From Pseudomonas sp. GD03858 (lineage in GTDB: Bacteria > Pseudomonadota > Gammaproteobacteria > Pseudomonadales > Pseudomonadaceae), in NCBI RefSeq assembly GCF_029840925.1, contig NZ_JAOCDM010000045.1:1-36894 (forward strand): a stretch of DNA of 36,894 bases, in the 5' to 3' direction. The notes under the pieces are model-generated. The model saw only the letters and a list, made by a program, of their open reading frames with translations. It was not told the DNA's origin and ran no database searches. Positions within the stretch are counted from its first letter, which is position 1, and the number at the start of each line of letters is the position of its first letter. Of this stretch, positions 1 to 10,045 are shown one piece after another. A program made the translations under genes and the position numbers.

Positions 1-10
1 GCACAACCCG

Positions 11-63
11 CTTGTAAAGACAAGTGCAACCGTCCCTCGGGCGGGGCTTCCCCAAGTGCAACC
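11..63. promoter_or_regulatory. Repeats upstream of the sdaC-type gene
   Basis: An 11-base direct repeat CAAGTGCAACC occurs at 21-31 and 53-63, offset by 32 bp, about three helical turns. The first copy overlaps a small dyad, CTTGT-aaag-ACAAG, at 11-24. Helically phased direct repeats about 100 bp before a gene are typical of a regulator site, but I cannot name the regulator. The window edge may cut off further copies. Confidence 0.3.
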
Positions 64-165
64 TTTGCATGCACAATCGCGGCCCCTTTCCCGGTTGAGT
101 TGGGCGAAACGTCTATTTCGCCATTCTCAGCCTGTTGCAGTCTTGCGAGTGGAGCTTCACCCGGA

Positions 166-1446
166 ATGAATGAGCAGGCCCCAAGCGTTGAACAACGCTT
201 TGCAGAATCGACCCCCGCCACCCTCGGCAGCTGGTCGCGTCACGACACCACCTGGATGCTGGGCCTGTTCGGCACGGCCATCGGCGCCGGAACCCTGTTC
301 CTGCCCATCAACGCCGGCCTTGGCGGTTTCTGGCCGTTGCTGGTCCTGGCCTTGCTGGCCTTCCCCATGACCTACTTCGCCCACCGCGGCCTGACCCGTT
401 TCGTGCTCTCCGGCAGCAAGGGCGGCGACATCACCGAAGTGGTCGAGGAGCATTTCGGCATCACCGCCGGCGCACTGATCACCATCCTGTACTTCTTCGC
501 CATCTTCCCGATCCTGCTGATCTACAGCGTGGCGCTGACCAACACCGTCAGCAGCTTCATGGAGCACCAACTGCACATGACGCCGCCGCCTCGGGCGATC
601 CTGTCGTTCGTGCTGATCCTCGGCCTGCTGGCCATCGTGCGCTGCGGCGAACAGGCCACGGTCAAGGTCATGAGCCTGCTGGTCTACCCGTTCATCGTCG
701 CCCTGGCGCTGCTGGCCCTGTACCTGGTGCCGCACTGGACCGGTGGGATCCTCGACACCGCGGCGCAAATGCCGTCCGGCTCGGCCTTCCTGCACACGGT
801 GTGGCTGGCGATCCCGGTGATGGTGTTCTCGTTCAACCATTCGCCGATCATCTCCGCCTTCGCCGTCGACCAGAAGCGTCGCTACGGTGAGCACGCCGAC
901 GAACGCAGCGGGCAGATCCTGGGTCGCGCCCACCTGCTGATGGTGCTGATGGTGCTGTTCTTCGTGTTCAGCTGCGTGCTGACCCTGAGCAGCGCTCAAC
1001 TGGCCGAGGCCAAGGCGCAGAACCTGTCGATCCTGTCGTACCTGGCCAACCACTTCGAGCAGCCGGCCATCGCCTTCGCCGCGCCCTTGATCGCCTTCAT
1101 CGCCATCGCCAAGTCGTTCCTGGGCCACTACATCGGCGCCAGCGAGGGCCTGAAAGGCATGATCGTCAAGGCCGGCATGCGCCCGGGCGCCAAGGCCCTG
1201 GATCGCATCGTCGCCGCGCTGATGCTGGTGGTGTGCTGGATCGTCGCCACCCTCAACCCAAGCATCCTGGGCATGATCGAATCCCTGGGCGGTCCGATCA
1301 TCGCCGTGCTGCTGTTCCTGATGCCGATGTACGCCATCCGTCGCGTGCCGTCGATGCGCAAGTACAGTGGCGCGCTGTCCAACGTGTTCGTGGTGGTCAT
1401 TGGCCTGGTAGCCCTGACCTCGGTGGTATACGGCCTGCTGGCCTGA
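166..1446 (+). CDS. sdaC: SdaC-type serine/threonine:proton symporter (HAAAP family)
   Basis: This is an inner-membrane amino acid permease of the hydroxy/aromatic amino acid permease family, which imports serine or threonine with protons. The 426-residue length fits SdaC (about 430). Near the N-terminus it has the family signature [20 protein letters not shown], followed by [30 protein letters not shown] and [10 protein letters not shown]. Further on it has [24 protein letters not shown] and [12 protein letters not shown]; all match my memory of E. coli SdaC closely. About eleven hydrophobic segments are visible. The frame stays open upstream to a TTG at 100, but the ATG at 166 has a GGAG about 11 bases before it and puts the start just ahead of the conserved region. 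It appears monocistronic, with a terminator at 1465. The exact substrate is inferred from the family. Confidence 0.85.
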   Translation: MNEQAPSVEQRFAESTPATLGSWSRHDTTWMLGLFGTAIGAGTLFLPINAGLGGFWPLLVLALLAFPMTYFAHRGLTRFVLSGSKGGDITEVVEEHFGITAGALITILYFFAIFPILLIYSVALTNTVSSFMEHQLHMTPPPRAILSFVLILGLLAIVRCGEQATVKVMSLLVYPFIVALALLALYLVPHWTGGILDTAAQMPSGSAFLHTVWLAIPVMVFSFNHSPIISAFAVDQKRRYGEHADERSGQILGRAHLLMVLMVLFFVFSCVLTLSSAQLAEAKAQNLSILSYLANHFEQPAIAFAAPLIAFIAIAKSFLGHYIGASEGLKGMIVKAGMRPGAKALDRIVAALMLVVCWIVATLNPSILGMIESLGGPIIAVLLFLMPMYAIRRVPSMRKYSGALSNVFVVVIGLVALTSVVYGLLA

Positions 1447-1464
1447 CGCGACGCTCAGTCCAGG

Positions 1465-1497
1465 TGCCCGGGTCGGTTGTCGCCGCCCGGGCATTTT
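1465..1497 (+). terminator. Rho-independent terminator after sdaC
   Basis: The stem TGCCCGGG (1465-1472) pairs perfectly with CCCGGGCA (1486-1493) across a 13-base loop and is followed by TTTT and then CTT. It begins 18 bases after the permease stop codon and separates this gene from tpx. Confidence 0.8.
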
Positions 1498-1610
1498 CTT
1501 GTCCGCGAAAATTGTCCGGCAATACAACAATTTCATGTTTGCTTATAGGCACTTGCGCGGCTTCATGCTTAACTCAGGGTCTTTTTCAAACCCGCATAAG
1601 GAATTCCGCC

Positions 1611-2111
1611 ATGGCTCAAGTGACTCTCAAAGGCAACCCGGTTCAGGTCAAAGGCGAACTGCCGAAGGCTGGCGCCGCAGCGCCGGCCTTCTCCCTGGTC
1701 GCGGGCGACCTGTCCGACAAGTCGCTGAAAGACTTCGCCGGCAAGCGCAAGGTGCTGAACATCTTCCCGAGCGTCGATACCCCGACCTGCGCCACCTCCG
1801 TGCGCAAGTTCAACGCCCAGGCCAATGACGTGGCCAACACCGTGGTGCTGTGCATCTCCGCCGACCTGCCGTTCGCCCAGGCGCGCTTCTGCGGTGCCGA
1901 AGGCCTGGAGAACGTGAAGAACCTTTCCACGCTGCGTGGCCGCGAGTTCCTGGAAACCTACGGCGTCGCCATCGCCGACGGCCCGCTGGCTGGCCTGGCG
2001 GCCCGCGCCGTGGTGGTGCTGGACGAGAACGACAAGGTGCTGCACAGCGAGCTGGTCGGCGAAATCGCTGACGAGCCGAACTACGAGGCGGCGCTGGCTG
2101 TCCTGAAGTAA
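1611..2111 (+). CDS. tpx: Thiol peroxidase Tpx (atypical 2-Cys peroxiredoxin)
   Basis: Tpx reduces hydrogen peroxide and, preferentially, alkyl hydroperoxides using thioredoxin; in Gram-negative bacteria it is cytoplasmic or periplasmic depending on species. The 166-residue protein has the peroxidatic motif [14 protein letters not shown] with Cys60 and a resolving Cys94 in [15 protein letters not shown], the spacing typical of the Tpx subfamily. A third cysteine, Cys81, lies in [10 protein letters not shown], as in E. coli Tpx. The ATG at 1611 has a TAAGGA ribosome-binding site about 8 bases upstream. No signal peptide is visible. A strong terminator follows at 2242, so the gene is probably transcribed alone. 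An inverted repeat AAATTGT/ACAATTT (1509-1515/1527-1533) lies in the upstream region, but its role is unknown. Confidence 0.95.
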   Translation: MAQVTLKGNPVQVKGELPKAGAAAPAFSLVAGDLSDKSLKDFAGKRKVLNIFPSVDTPTCATSVRKFNAQANDVANTVVLCISADLPFAQARFCGAEGLENVKNLSTLRGREFLETYGVAIADGPLAGLAARAVVVLDENDKVLHSELVGEIADEPNYEAALAVLK

Positions 2112-2136
2112 CACCACGCGCCCGGTGGGGCGCAGC

Positions 2137-2223
2137 GTGGGAGCGGGCTTGACCCGCGATTGCACCTTGAAGGCTGGCGTGTTTGCCTGATACGACGCCA
2201 TCGCGGGGCAAGCCCGCTCCCAC
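2137..2223. repeat. REP pair (Pseudomonas intergenic palindrome)
   Basis: GTGGGAGCGGGCTTG at the left (2137-2160) is answered by CAAGCCCGCTCCCAC at the right (2200-2223), with CGCGA cores on each side. This is the head-to-head arrangement of Pseudomonas REP elements. It lies between the tpx stop codon and its terminator, in the 3' untranslated region. Confidence 0.75.
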
Positions 2224-2241
2224 TGGTGCGTCACACCCTGT

Positions 2242-2271
2242 AACGGCCTGGACCCTGTTCCAGGCCGTTTT
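2242..2271 (+). terminator. Rho-independent terminator after tpx
   Basis: A perfect 10-bp stem AACGGCCTGG (2242-2251)/CCAGGCCGTT (2260-2269) with an 8-base loop ends in TTTT. It isolates the downstream efflux operon from tpx. Confidence 0.85.
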
Positions 2272-2307
2272 CATTTAAAGTTCACCCCTTTGCCAACGTC
2301 AGCCGAA

Positions 2308-2353
2308 GGTAAAGCACTGGTAAAGCCCCTTTGCTAAAACGATGCCAGTGCTT
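2308..2353. promoter_or_regulatory. Direct and inverted repeats ahead of muxA
   Basis: The octamer GGTAAAGC is repeated exactly at 2308-2315 and 2319-2326, an 11-base period. A dyad AAGCACTGG (2312-2320)/CCAGTGCTT (2345-2353) overlaps it. Direct repeats one helical turn apart are typical sites for OmpR/PhoB-type response regulators. The related E. coli pump mdtABC is controlled by such a regulator, BaeR. The sites end about 50 bases before the muxA ATG. The binding protein is not identified. Confidence 0.4.
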
Positions 2354-2404
2354 ATCGTTCACGCTCTTCTCGCCGTCTTTCTCTGAACAAGGTTCGTTCG
2401 ACCC

Positions 2405-3691
2405 ATGCAAGCCTCCAATTCCCGTTCCCTCCGTCGCTGGCTGTTCGGCCTGCTGATCCTGCTGCTGGTGGCCGCGCTGGCCTGGTGGCTGTGGCCCGCG
2501 CCGGTAGCCCACAAGGATGGCGCCAATGGGCGTCCGGGCCGTGGCATGGGCATGGGCGGGCGCCCGGGCTTCGGCGCATCCGTCGAAGCGGTGCCGGTGC
2601 GCGTCGAACCGGTGCGCGTGGGCGATTTCCCGCTGTACTACAAGGCCCTGGGCACCGTCACCGCGACCAATACGGTGAATGTGCGCAGCCGGGTGGCCGG
2701 CGAACTGGTCAAGATCCATTTCAAGGAGGGCCAGCAGGTCAAGGCCGGTGACCTGCTCGCCGAGATCGACCCGCGCACCTACCGCATCGCCCTGCAGCAG
2801 GCCGAAGGCACCCTGGCGCAGAACCAGGCGCAACTGAAGAATGCCCAGGTCGACCTGGCCCGCTATAAAGGCCTGTACGCCGAGGACAGCATCGCCAAGC
2901 AGACCCTGGACACCGCCGAGGCGCAGGTCGCCCAGTTCCAGGGCCTGGTCAAGACCAACCAGGCGCAGGTCAACGATGCCCGCCTGAATCTCGAATTCAC
3001 CCAGATCCGTGCCCCGATCAGCGGTCGCGTCGGCCTGCGCCAGCTGGATCTTGGCAACCTGGTGGCCGCCAACGACACCACCGCGCTGGCGGTGATCACC
3101 CAGACCGAGCCGATCAGTGTCGCGTTCACGCTCCCGGAAACCCAGCTCGACACCGTGCTCGCCCGCTACCGCAGTGGCGCCAGCCTGCCGGTCGAGGCCT
3201 GGGACCGGGGTGACCAGAAACTCCAGTCCACCGGCGTGCTGGGGAGCTTCGACAACCAGATCGACACCACCACCGGCACCCTGAAGTTCAAGGGCACCTT
3301 CGAGAACCGCGACCACGCCCTGTTCCCCAACCAGTTCGTCAACGTGCGCCTGCTCGCCGATACCCTGAAGCAGGTGGTGCTGGCGCCTGCCGCTGCCATC
3401 CAGTTCGGTAACGACGGCACCTTCGTCTATGTCGTCAACGCCGAGAACACCATCAACATCCGCAAGCTCAAGGTCGGCGCCAGCGACGGCGACAACACGG
3501 TGATCGCCGAGGGCCTGGCCGCCGGCGAGCGCCTGGTGCTGGAAGGCACCGACCGCCTGCGCGAAGGCACCAAGGTCGAGGTGGTCGAAGACAGCTCCCA
3601 GGTGCCGACGACCCCCGGCCAGCACCTGCAAGGGCAGGGCGCCGGCGGCTCGGCGCAGGCCGGTGAGTCGAGCGACAAGGCGGGCGCATGA
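2405..3691 (+). CDS. muxA: MuxA, membrane fusion protein of the MuxABC-OpmB pump
   Basis: MuxA is the periplasmic adaptor that joins the RND permeases MuxB/MuxC to the outer-membrane channel OpmB. The 428-residue protein has an N-terminal membrane anchor (about 12-33), then a Gly/Arg/Met-rich linker (about 40-58). It then has the biotinyl-lipoyl half-motifs ([21 protein letters not shown] and the [14 protein letters not shown] region), a helical hairpin around 130-200 and beta-barrel/membrane-proximal domains. A C-terminal tail rich in Gly, Ser and Ala follows. It resembles MdtA of Enterobacteria. Its stop overlaps the muxB start by ATGA, so translation is coupled. The ribosome-binding site is weak (AAGG about 10-14 bases before the ATG). 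The MuxA name rests on operon architecture with two permeases plus family resemblance. Confidence 0.92.
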   Translation: MQASNSRSLRRWLFGLLILLLVAALAWWLWPAPVAHKDGANGRPGRGMGMGGRPGFGASVEAVPVRVEPVRVGDFPLYYKALGTVTATNTVNVRSRVAGELVKIHFKEGQQVKAGDLLAEIDPRTYRIALQQAEGTLAQNQAQLKNAQVDLARYKGLYAEDSIAKQTLDTAEAQVAQFQGLVKTNQAQVNDARLNLEFTQIRAPISGRVGLRQLDLGNLVAANDTTALAVITQTEPISVAFTLPETQLDTVLARYRSGASLPVEAWDRGDQKLQSTGVLGSFDNQIDTTTGTLKFKGTFENRDHALFPNQFVNVRLLADTLKQVVLAPAAAIQFGNDGTFVYVVNAENTINIRKLKVGASDGDNTVIAEGLAAGERLVLEGTDRLREGTKVEVVEDSSQVPTTPGQHLQGQGAGGSAQAGESSDKAGA

Positions 3692-6600
3692 ACCTCTCGC
3701 GCCTGTTCATCCTGCGGCCGGTCGCCACCACGCTGAGCATGCTGGCCATCGTCCTGGCCGGCCTGATCGCCTACAAGCTGTTGCCGGTGGCGGCCTTGCC
3801 CCAGGTCGACTATCCGACCATCCGGGTCATGACCCTCTATCCGGGCGCCAGCCCGCAGGTGATGACCAGCGCGGTCACCGCCCCGCTGGAGCGCCAGTTC
3901 GGCCAGATGCCGGGCCTGGAGCAGATGGCCTCGACCAGCTCGGGTGGCGCTTCGGTGCTCACCCTGCGCTTCAACCTCGACATGAACATGGATGTCGCCG
4001 AACAGCAGGTCCAGGCCGCGATCAACGCCGCCAGCAACCTGCTGCCCAGCGACCTGCCGGCACCGCCGGTGTACAACAAGGTCAACCCGGCCGACACCCC
4101 GGTGCTGACCCTGGCCATTTCCTCGAAGACCATGCCGCTGCCCAAGCTCAACGACCTGGTCGACACCCGCGTGGCGCAGAAGATCGCCCAGATCAGCGGC
4201 GTGGGCATGGTCAGCATCGCCGGTGGCCAGCGCCAGGCGGTGCGGATCAAGGTCAACGTCGATGCCCTGGCCGCCAACGGCCTCAACCTGGACGACGTGC
4301 GCACCCTGATCGGCGCCTCCAACGTCAACCAGCCCAAGGGCAACTTCGACGGCCCGACGCGGGTGTCGATGCTCGACGCCAACGACCAGCTGCGCTCGCC
4401 CGCCGAGTACGCCAACCTCATTCTCAAGTACAACGCCGGCGCGCCGCTGCGCCTGAAGGACGTCGCCGAGATCGTCGATGGCGCCGAGAACGAACGCCTG
4501 GCCGCCTGGGCCAATCAGAACGAAGCGGTGCTGCTGAACATCCAGCGCCAACCCGGGGCGAACGTCATCGAAGTGGTCGACCGGATCAAGGAACTGCTGC
4601 CGTCGATCACCGACAACCTGCCGGCAGGGCTGGAAGTCAGCGTGCTCACCGACCGCACCCAGACCATCCGTGCCGCCGTGCGCGATGTGCAGCACGAGCT
4701 GCTGTTCGCCATCGCCCTGGTGGTGATGGTGACTTTCGTGTTCCTGCGCAGGGTCAGCGCCACCATCATTCCGTCCATCGCCGTGCCGCTGTCGCTGATC
4801 GGCACTTTCGGGGTGATGTACCTGGCCGGCTTCTCGGTCAACAACCTCACGCTGATGGCCCTGACCATCGCCACCGGCTTCGTGGTGGACGACGCCATCG
4901 TCATGCTGGAGAACATCTCCCGCCATATCGAGGAGGGCGAGACGCCGCTGCAAGCCGCGCTCAAGGGCGCCAGGCAGATCGGTTTCACCCTGATCTCGCT
5001 GACTTTTTCGCTGATCGCGGTACTGATCCCGCTGCTGTTCATGGCCGATGTGGTCGGGCGGCTGTTCCGCGAGTTCGCCATCACCCTGGCGGTGGCGATC
5101 CTGATCTCGCTGGTGGTGTCGCTGACGCTGACACCGATGATGTGCGCGCGCCTGCTCAAGCGTGAACCCAAGGAAGCGGAGCAAGGCCGCTTCTACCGTG
5201 CCAGTGGCGCCTGGATCGACTGGCTGATCAGGCACTACGGCAGTGCGCTGACCTGGGTGCTCGAGCGTCAGCCGCTGACCCTGCTGGTGGCCGTGGCCAC
5301 CCTGGCGCTGACCGTGGTGCTGTACCTGATGGTGCCCAAAGGCTTCTTCCCGGTGCAGGACACCGGGGTGATCCAGGGCATTTCCGAGGCGCCCCAGGCC
5401 ACCTCGTTCGCCGCCATGAGCGAGCGCCAGCAGTCGCTGGCCAAGGTGATCCTCGAAGACCCGGCGGTGCAGAGCCTGTCGTCCTACATCGGCGTGGACG
5501 GCGACAACGCCACCCTCAACAGCGGTCGCCTGCTGATCAACCTCAAGCCCCACGGCGAGCGCGACGTCACCGCCGCCGAGGTCATCAACCGCCTGCAGCC
5601 AAGGCTCGACAAGCTGGTCGGCATCCGGCTGTTCATGCAGCCGGTGCAGGACCTGAGCATCGAGGACCGGGTCAGCCGCACCCAGTACCAGTTCAGCCTC
5701 AGCTCGCCCGACGCCGACCTGCTCGCCGAATGGAGCGGCAAACTGGTGCGCGCGTTGAAGGACCGCCCCGAGCTGCGGGATGTGGCCAGCGACCTGCAGG
5801 ACAAGGGCCTGCAGGTGTACCTGGTGATCGACCGCGACATGGCCAGCCGCCTTGGCATCAGCGTGGCGCAGATCACCAACGCCCTGTACGACGCCTTCGG
5901 CCAGCGGCAGATCTCGACCATCTACACCCAGGCCAGCCAGTACCGCGTGGTGCTGCAGTCGCAGACGGCCGCCAGCCTAGGCCCGCAGGCGCTGGAGTCG
6001 ATCCACGTCAAGGCCACCGACGGCGGCCAGGTGCGCTTGTCGGCGCTGGCGCGCATCGAGCAGCGCCAGGCCCAGCTGGCCATCTCGCACATCGGCCAGT
6101 TCCCGGCGGTGATGATGTCGTTCAACCTGGCCGATGGCGCGTCGCTGGGCGAGGCGGTCAAGGTGATCGAGCAGGTGCAGCAGGACATCGGCATGCCCCT
6201 GGGCGTGCAGACCCGCTTCCAGGGCGCCGCCGAGGCGTTCCAGGCCTCGCTGTCGAGCACCTTGCTGCTGATCCTGGCCGCGGTGGTGACCATGTACATC
6301 GTGCTGGGCGTGCTCTACGAGAGCTACATCCATCCGGTGACCATCCTCTCCACGCTGCCGTCGGCGGCGGTGGGGGCCTTGCTGGCGCTGCTGCTCAGCG
6401 GCAACGACCTGGGCATGATCGCCATCATCGGCATCATCCTGCTGATCGGTATCGTCAAGAAGAACGCGATCATGATGATCGACTTCGCCCTGGAGGCCGA
6501 GCGTCACCAGGGCATGAGCCCGCGCGACGCGATCTACCAGGCGGCGCTGCTGCGCTTCCGGCCGATCCTGATGACCACCCTGGCCGCGCTGTTCGGCGCC

Positions 6601-6783
6601 GTGCCGTTGATGCTCGCCACCGGCTCCGGCGCCGAGCTGCGCCAGCCGCTGGGCCTGGTGATGGTCGGCGGCCTGCTGGTGAGCCAGGTGCTGACCCTGT
6701 TCACCACCCCGGTGATCTACCTGTACTTCGACCGACTGGCGCGCCGCTGGGGCGATTCGCGTCTGGCCGAGGAGGCGGTATGA
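3688..6783 (+). CDS. muxB: MuxB, RND efflux permease (MdtB type)
   Basis: This is a proton-driven inner-membrane drug exporter of the hydrophobe/amphiphile efflux family, 1031 residues, full length. The N-terminus [19 protein letters not shown] is the usual first transmembrane segment. The proton-relay aspartates sit in [19 protein letters not shown] (TM4) and the matching lysine in [19 protein letters not shown] (TM10). Two large periplasmic porter loops follow TM1 and TM7, with the second-half motif [20 protein letters not shown]. In MdtBC/MuxBC pumps the two permeases form a heterotrimer. It starts inside the muxA stop codon (ATGA). Its 3' end is separated from muxC by a repeat-rich hairpin (6788-6900), the only non-overlapping junction in the operon. 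Confidence 0.94.
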   Translation: MNLSRLFILRPVATTLSMLAIVLAGLIAYKLLPVAALPQVDYPTIRVMTLYPGASPQVMTSAVTAPLERQFGQMPGLEQMASTSSGGASVLTLRFNLDMNMDVAEQQVQAAINAASNLLPSDLPAPPVYNKVNPADTPVLTLAISSKTMPLPKLNDLVDTRVAQKIAQISGVGMVSIAGGQRQAVRIKVNVDALAANGLNLDDVRTLIGASNVNQPKGNFDGPTRVSMLDANDQLRSPAEYANLILKYNAGAPLRLKDVAEIVDGAENERLAAWANQNEAVLLNIQRQPGANVIEVVDRIKELLPSITDNLPAGLEVSVLTDRTQTIRAAVRDVQHELLFAIALVVMVTFVFLRRVSATIIPSIAVPLSLIGTFGVMYLAGFSVNNLTLMALTIATGFVVDDAIVMLENISRHIEEGETPLQAALKGARQIGFTLISLTFSLIAVLIPLLFMADVVGRLFREFAITLAVAILISLVVSLTLTPMMCARLLKREPKEAEQGRFYRASGAWIDWLIRHYGSALTWVLERQPLTLLVAVATLALTVVLYLMVPKGFFPVQDTGVIQGISEAPQATSFAAMSERQQSLAKVILEDPAVQSLSSYIGVDGDNATLNSGRLLINLKPHGERDVTAAEVINRLQPRLDKLVGIRLFMQPVQDLSIEDRVSRTQYQFSLSSPDADLLAEWSGKLVRALKDRPELRDVASDLQDKGLQVYLVIDRDMASRLGISVAQITNALYDAFGQRQISTIYTQASQYRVVLQSQTAASLGPQALESIHVKATDGGQVRLSALARIEQRQAQLAISHIGQFPAVMMSFNLADGASLGEAVKVIEQVQQDIGMPLGVQTRFQGAAEAFQASLSSTLLLILAAVVTMYIVLGVLYESYIHPVTILSTLPSAAVGALLALLLSGNDLGMIAIIGIILLIGIVKKNAIMMIDFALEAERHQGMSPRDAIYQAALLRFRPILMTTLAALFGAVPLMLATGSGAELRQPLGLVMVGGLLVSQVLTLFTTPVIYLYFDRLARRWGDSRLAEEAV

Positions 6784-6787
6784 GCGG

Positions 6788-6900
6788 CTTCAAGCTGCAA
6801 GCTGCAAGCTGCAAGCGGCAAGCTGATCGGGGTGGACTCGAGTGCGGTGCTCGCGCGCGCTTTTTCTTGCGGCTTGAAGCTTGCAGCTTGCAGCTTGAAG
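6788..6900. repeat. Long inverted repeat of heptamers between muxB and muxC
   Basis: Five tandem heptamers of CAAGCTG type run from 6791 to 6825 (the fourth reads CAAGCGG). Mirror-image CAGCTTG-type units run from about 6866 to 6920. The arms 6788-6822 and 6866-6900 can pair over 35 positions with only two mismatches, including an exact 22-bp block (6788-6809 with 6879-6900). The loop of 43 bases contains a T5 run. A second fold pairs 6812-6823 with 6907-6918 over 12 bases. The element starts 4 bases after the muxB stop, and the muxC ribosome-binding site (GGAG, 6925-6928) lies just beyond it. Confidence 0.9.
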
Positions 6901-6934
6901 CTCGCAGCTTGCCGCTTGAAGCGTGGAGCTGCAA

Positions 6935-9900
6935 ATGAACCTGTCCGGACCGTTCATTCGCCGGCCGGTGGCCACCATGCTGCTGAGTCTGGCGATCATG
7001 CTGCTGGGCGGGGTGAGCTTCGGCCTGCTGCCGGTGGCGCCGCTGCCGCAGATGGACTTCCCGGTGATCGTGGTGCAGGCCAACCTGCCGGGCGCCAGCC
7101 CCGAGGTGATGGCTTCCACCGTGGCCACGCCGCTGGAGCGCAAGCTCGGCGCCATTGCCGGTGTCACCACCTTGACCAGCAGTTCCAACCAGGGCTCGAC
7201 CCGGGTGATCATCGGCTTCGAGCTGGGCCGCGACATCGACGGCGCGGCGCGCGAGGTGCAGGCGGCGATCAACGCCACCCGCAACCTGCTGCCCAGCGGC
7301 ATGCGCAGCATGCCCACCTACAAGAAGATCAACCCGTCCCAGGCGCCGATCATGGTGCTGTCGCTGACCTCGGACGTGCTGTCCAAGGGCAAGCTCTACG
7401 ACCTGGCCGACACCATCCTGTCGCAGAGCCTGGCCCAGGTCGGCGGCGTAGGCGAGGTGCAGATCGGCGGCAGCTCGCTGCCGGCGGTGCGCATCGAGCT
7501 CGAGCCGCAGTTGCTCAACCAGTACGGATTGTCCCTGGACGAAGTGCGTACCGCCGTGGCCAATGCCAACCAGCGCCGGCCCATGGGCTTCGTCGAGGAT
7601 CGCGAGCGCAACTGGCAAGTGCGCGCCAACGACCAGCTGGAAAGCGCCGAGGACTACAGGCCGGTGGTGATCCGCCAGCAAAACGGCGCGATCCTGCGCC
7701 TGTCGGACGTGGCCAAGGTCAGCGACGGCGTGGAAAACCGCTACAACAGCGGTTTCTTCAACGACCAGAGCGCGGTGTTGCTGGTGGTCAACCGCCAGAC
7801 CAACGCCAACATCATCCAGACCGTCGAGCAGATCAAGGCCGAGCTGCCGGCGCTGCAGTCATTGCTGCCGGCCAGCGTCAAGCTCAACGTGGCCATGGAT
7901 CGCTCGCCGGTGATCAAGGCCACCCTGAAAGAGGCCGAGCACACGCTGCTGATCGCCGTGGTCCTGGTGATCCTGGTGGTCTACCTGTTCCTCGGCAACC
8001 TGCGAGCCTCGTTGATCCCCAGCCTGGCGGTGCCGGTGTCGCTGGTGGGCACCTTCGCGGTCATGTACCTGTGCGGCTTCTCGCTGAACAACCTGTCGCT
8101 GATGGCGCTGATCCTGGCCACCGGGCTGGTGGTGGACGACGCCATCGTGGTGCTGGAGAACATCTCGCGGCATATCGAGAATGGCGAGAATCCGATGCGC
8201 GCCGCCTACAAGGGCGCCAAGGAGGTCGGCTTCACCCTGCTGTCGATGAATGTCTCGCTGGTGGCGGTGTTCGTCTCCATCCTGTTCATGGGCGGTATCG
8301 TCCGCGGCTTGTTCAAGGAGTTCTCGATCACCCTGGCGGCGGCGATCATCGTCTCGCTGGTGGTGTCGCTGACGCTGACGCCGATGCTTTGTTCGCGCTG
8401 GCTCAAGGCGCATGGCCCGCAGCAGCAGACCCGCCTGCAGCGCTGGAGCGACCGCATCCACCAGCGCATGGTCGCCGGCTACGACAGGAGCCTGGGCTGG
8501 GCCCTGCGCCACAAGCGTCTGACGCTGTTCAGCCTGCTGGCTACCATCGTGCTCAACATCGCCCTGTACGTGGTGGTGCCCAAGACCCTGATGCCGCAAC
8601 AGGACACCGGCCAGTTGCAAGGCTTCATCCGCGGCGACGATGGCCTGTCGTTCACCGTGATGCAGCCGAAGATGGAGATCTACCGTCGGGCGCTGCTCAA
8701 GGATCCGGCCGTGGAGAGTGTCGCGGGTTTCATCGGCGGCAACAGTGGCACCAACAATGCCTTCGTGCTGGTGCGCCTCAAGCCCATCAGTGAGCGCAAG
8801 GAAGATGCGCAGAAGGTCATCGACCGTTTGCGCAAGGACCTGCCGAAGATTCCGGGCGGGCGCCTCTACCTGATGGCCGACCAGGACCTGCAACTGGGGG
8901 GAGGGGGGCGCGACCAGAACACCTCGCAGTACCTCTATACCCTGCAGAGCGGGGATCTGGCCGCCCTGCGCGAGTGGTTCCCCAAGGTCGCCGCCGAGCT
9001 GCGCAAGCTGCCCGAGCTGACCGCCATCGATGCGCACGACGGCGCCGGTACCCAGCAGGTGACCCTGGTGGTCGATCGCGATCAGGCCAAGCGCCTCGGC
9101 ATCGACATGGACATGGTCACCGCGGTGCTGAACAACGCCTACAGCCAGCGTCAGATATCGACCATCTATGACAGCCTCAACCAGTACCAGGTAGTACTGG
9201 AGATCAACCCGAAATACGCCTGGGACCCGAGCACCCTGGAACAGGTGCAGGTGATCACCGCCGACGGTGCCCGCGTGCCGCTGTCAACTTTCGCCCACTA
9301 CCAGAACAGCTTGGCCAACGACCGCGTCAGCCACGAAGACCAGTTCGCTTCCGAAGACATCGCCTTCGACGTTGCCGAGGGCTACAGCCCGGACCAGGCC
9401 ATGGCCGCGCTGGAGCGCGCGGTGGCCAAGCTTGGCCTGCCGGAGTCGGTGATCGCCAAGCTCGGCGGTACCGCCGACGCCTTCACCAAGACCACCGAAG
9501 GCCAGCCGTTGATGATTCTAGGCGCCCTGGTGCTGGTGTACCTGGTGCTGGGCATACTCTACGAGAGCTACATCCACCCGCTGACCATCCTTTCCACGCT
9601 GCCTTCGGCCGGGGTAGGCGCCTTGTTGGCACTGTATCTGACCGGCGGCGAATTCAGCCTGATCTCGCTGCTGGGGCTGTTCCTGCTGATCGGCGTGGTG
9701 AAGAAGAACGCCATCCTGATGATCGACCTGGCCCTGCAGCTGGAGCGCAACGATGGCCTGTCGCCGGAAGAGTCGATCCGTCGCGCCTGCCTGCTGCGTC
9801 TGCGACCGATCCTGATGACCACCCTGGCCGCCATCCTCGGCGCGCTGCCGCTGCTGCTCAGCCAGGCCGAAGGCGCCGAGATGCGCCAACCGCTGGGCCT

Positions 9901-10045
9901 GACCATCATCGGTGGCCTGGTGTTCAGCCAGGTCCTGACCCTGTACACGACGCCGGTGGTCTACCTGTACCTTGACCGCCTGCGCCACCGTTTCAACCGT
10001 TGGCGCGGTGTGCGCACCGACGCTGCCCTGGATACCCCGCTATGA
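6935..10045 (+). CDS. muxC: MuxC, second RND efflux permease (MdtC type)
   Basis: This is the partner permease of MuxB, 1036 residues. It has the family N-terminus MNLSGPFIRRPVATMLLSL, proton-relay aspartates in ATGLVVDDAIVVLENISRH and the lysine in [39 protein letters not shown] marks the second half. The frame is open from a GTG at 6923. I chose the ATG at 6935 because GGAG ends 6 bases before it and the MuxB start is equivalent. Unlike the other three operon genes it does not overlap its upstream neighbour; a heptamer-repeat hairpin lies between them. The 3' end overlaps opmB by ATGA. The heteromeric MuxB/MuxC assembly is known for the family and inferred here. Confidence 0.94.
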   Translation: MNLSGPFIRRPVATMLLSLAIMLLGGVSFGLLPVAPLPQMDFPVIVVQANLPGASPEVMASTVATPLERKLGAIAGVTTLTSSSNQGSTRVIIGFELGRDIDGAAREVQAAINATRNLLPSGMRSMPTYKKINPSQAPIMVLSLTSDVLSKGKLYDLADTILSQSLAQVGGVGEVQIGGSSLPAVRIELEPQLLNQYGLSLDEVRTAVANANQRRPMGFVEDRERNWQVRANDQLESAEDYRPVVIRQQNGAILRLSDVAKVSDGVENRYNSGFFNDQSAVLLVVNRQTNANIIQTVEQIKAELPALQSLLPASVKLNVAMDRSPVIKATLKEAEHTLLIAVVLVILVVYLFLGNLRASLIPSLAVPVSLVGTFAVMYLCGFSLNNLSLMALILATGLVVDDAIVVLENISRHIENGENPMRAAYKGAKEVGFTLLSMNVSLVAVFVSILFMGGIVRGLFKEFSITLAAAIIVSLVVSLTLTPMLCSRWLKAHGPQQQTRLQRWSDRIHQRMVAGYDRSLGWALRHKRLTLFSLLATIVLNIALYVVVPKTLMPQQDTGQLQGFIRGDDGLSFTVMQPKMEIYRRALLKDPAVESVAGFIGGNSGTNNAFVLVRLKPISERKEDAQKVIDRLRKDLPKIPGGRLYLMADQDLQLGGGGRDQNTSQYLYTLQSGDLAALREWFPKVAAELRKLPELTAIDAHDGAGTQQVTLVVDRDQAKRLGIDMDMVTAVLNNAYSQRQISTIYDSLNQYQVVLEINPKYAWDPSTLEQVQVITADGARVPLSTFAHYQNSLANDRVSHEDQFASEDIAFDVAEGYSPDQAMAALERAVAKLGLPESVIAKLGGTADAFTKTTEGQPLMILGALVLVYLVLGILYESYIHPLTILSTLPSAGVGALLALYLTGGEFSLISLLGLFLLIGVVKKNAILMIDLALQLERNDGLSPEESIRRACLLRLRPILMTTLAAILGALPLLLSQAEGAEMRQPLGLTIIGGLVFSQVLTLYTTPVVYLYLDRLRHRFNRWRGVRTDAALDTPL

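Noticed and set aside
3427..5553. Very long minus-strand open frame opposite muxA/muxB
   Set aside because: It is rich in His, Gln, Arg and Gly with no domain, as expected for the antisense of GC-rich codons. The plus-strand genes are full-length family members.
10000..10041. Upstream start for opmB at 10000
   Set aside because: It lies inside muxC and places a basic non-signal stretch before the lipoprotein signal; the ATGA overlap start at 10042 has the proper lipobox distance.
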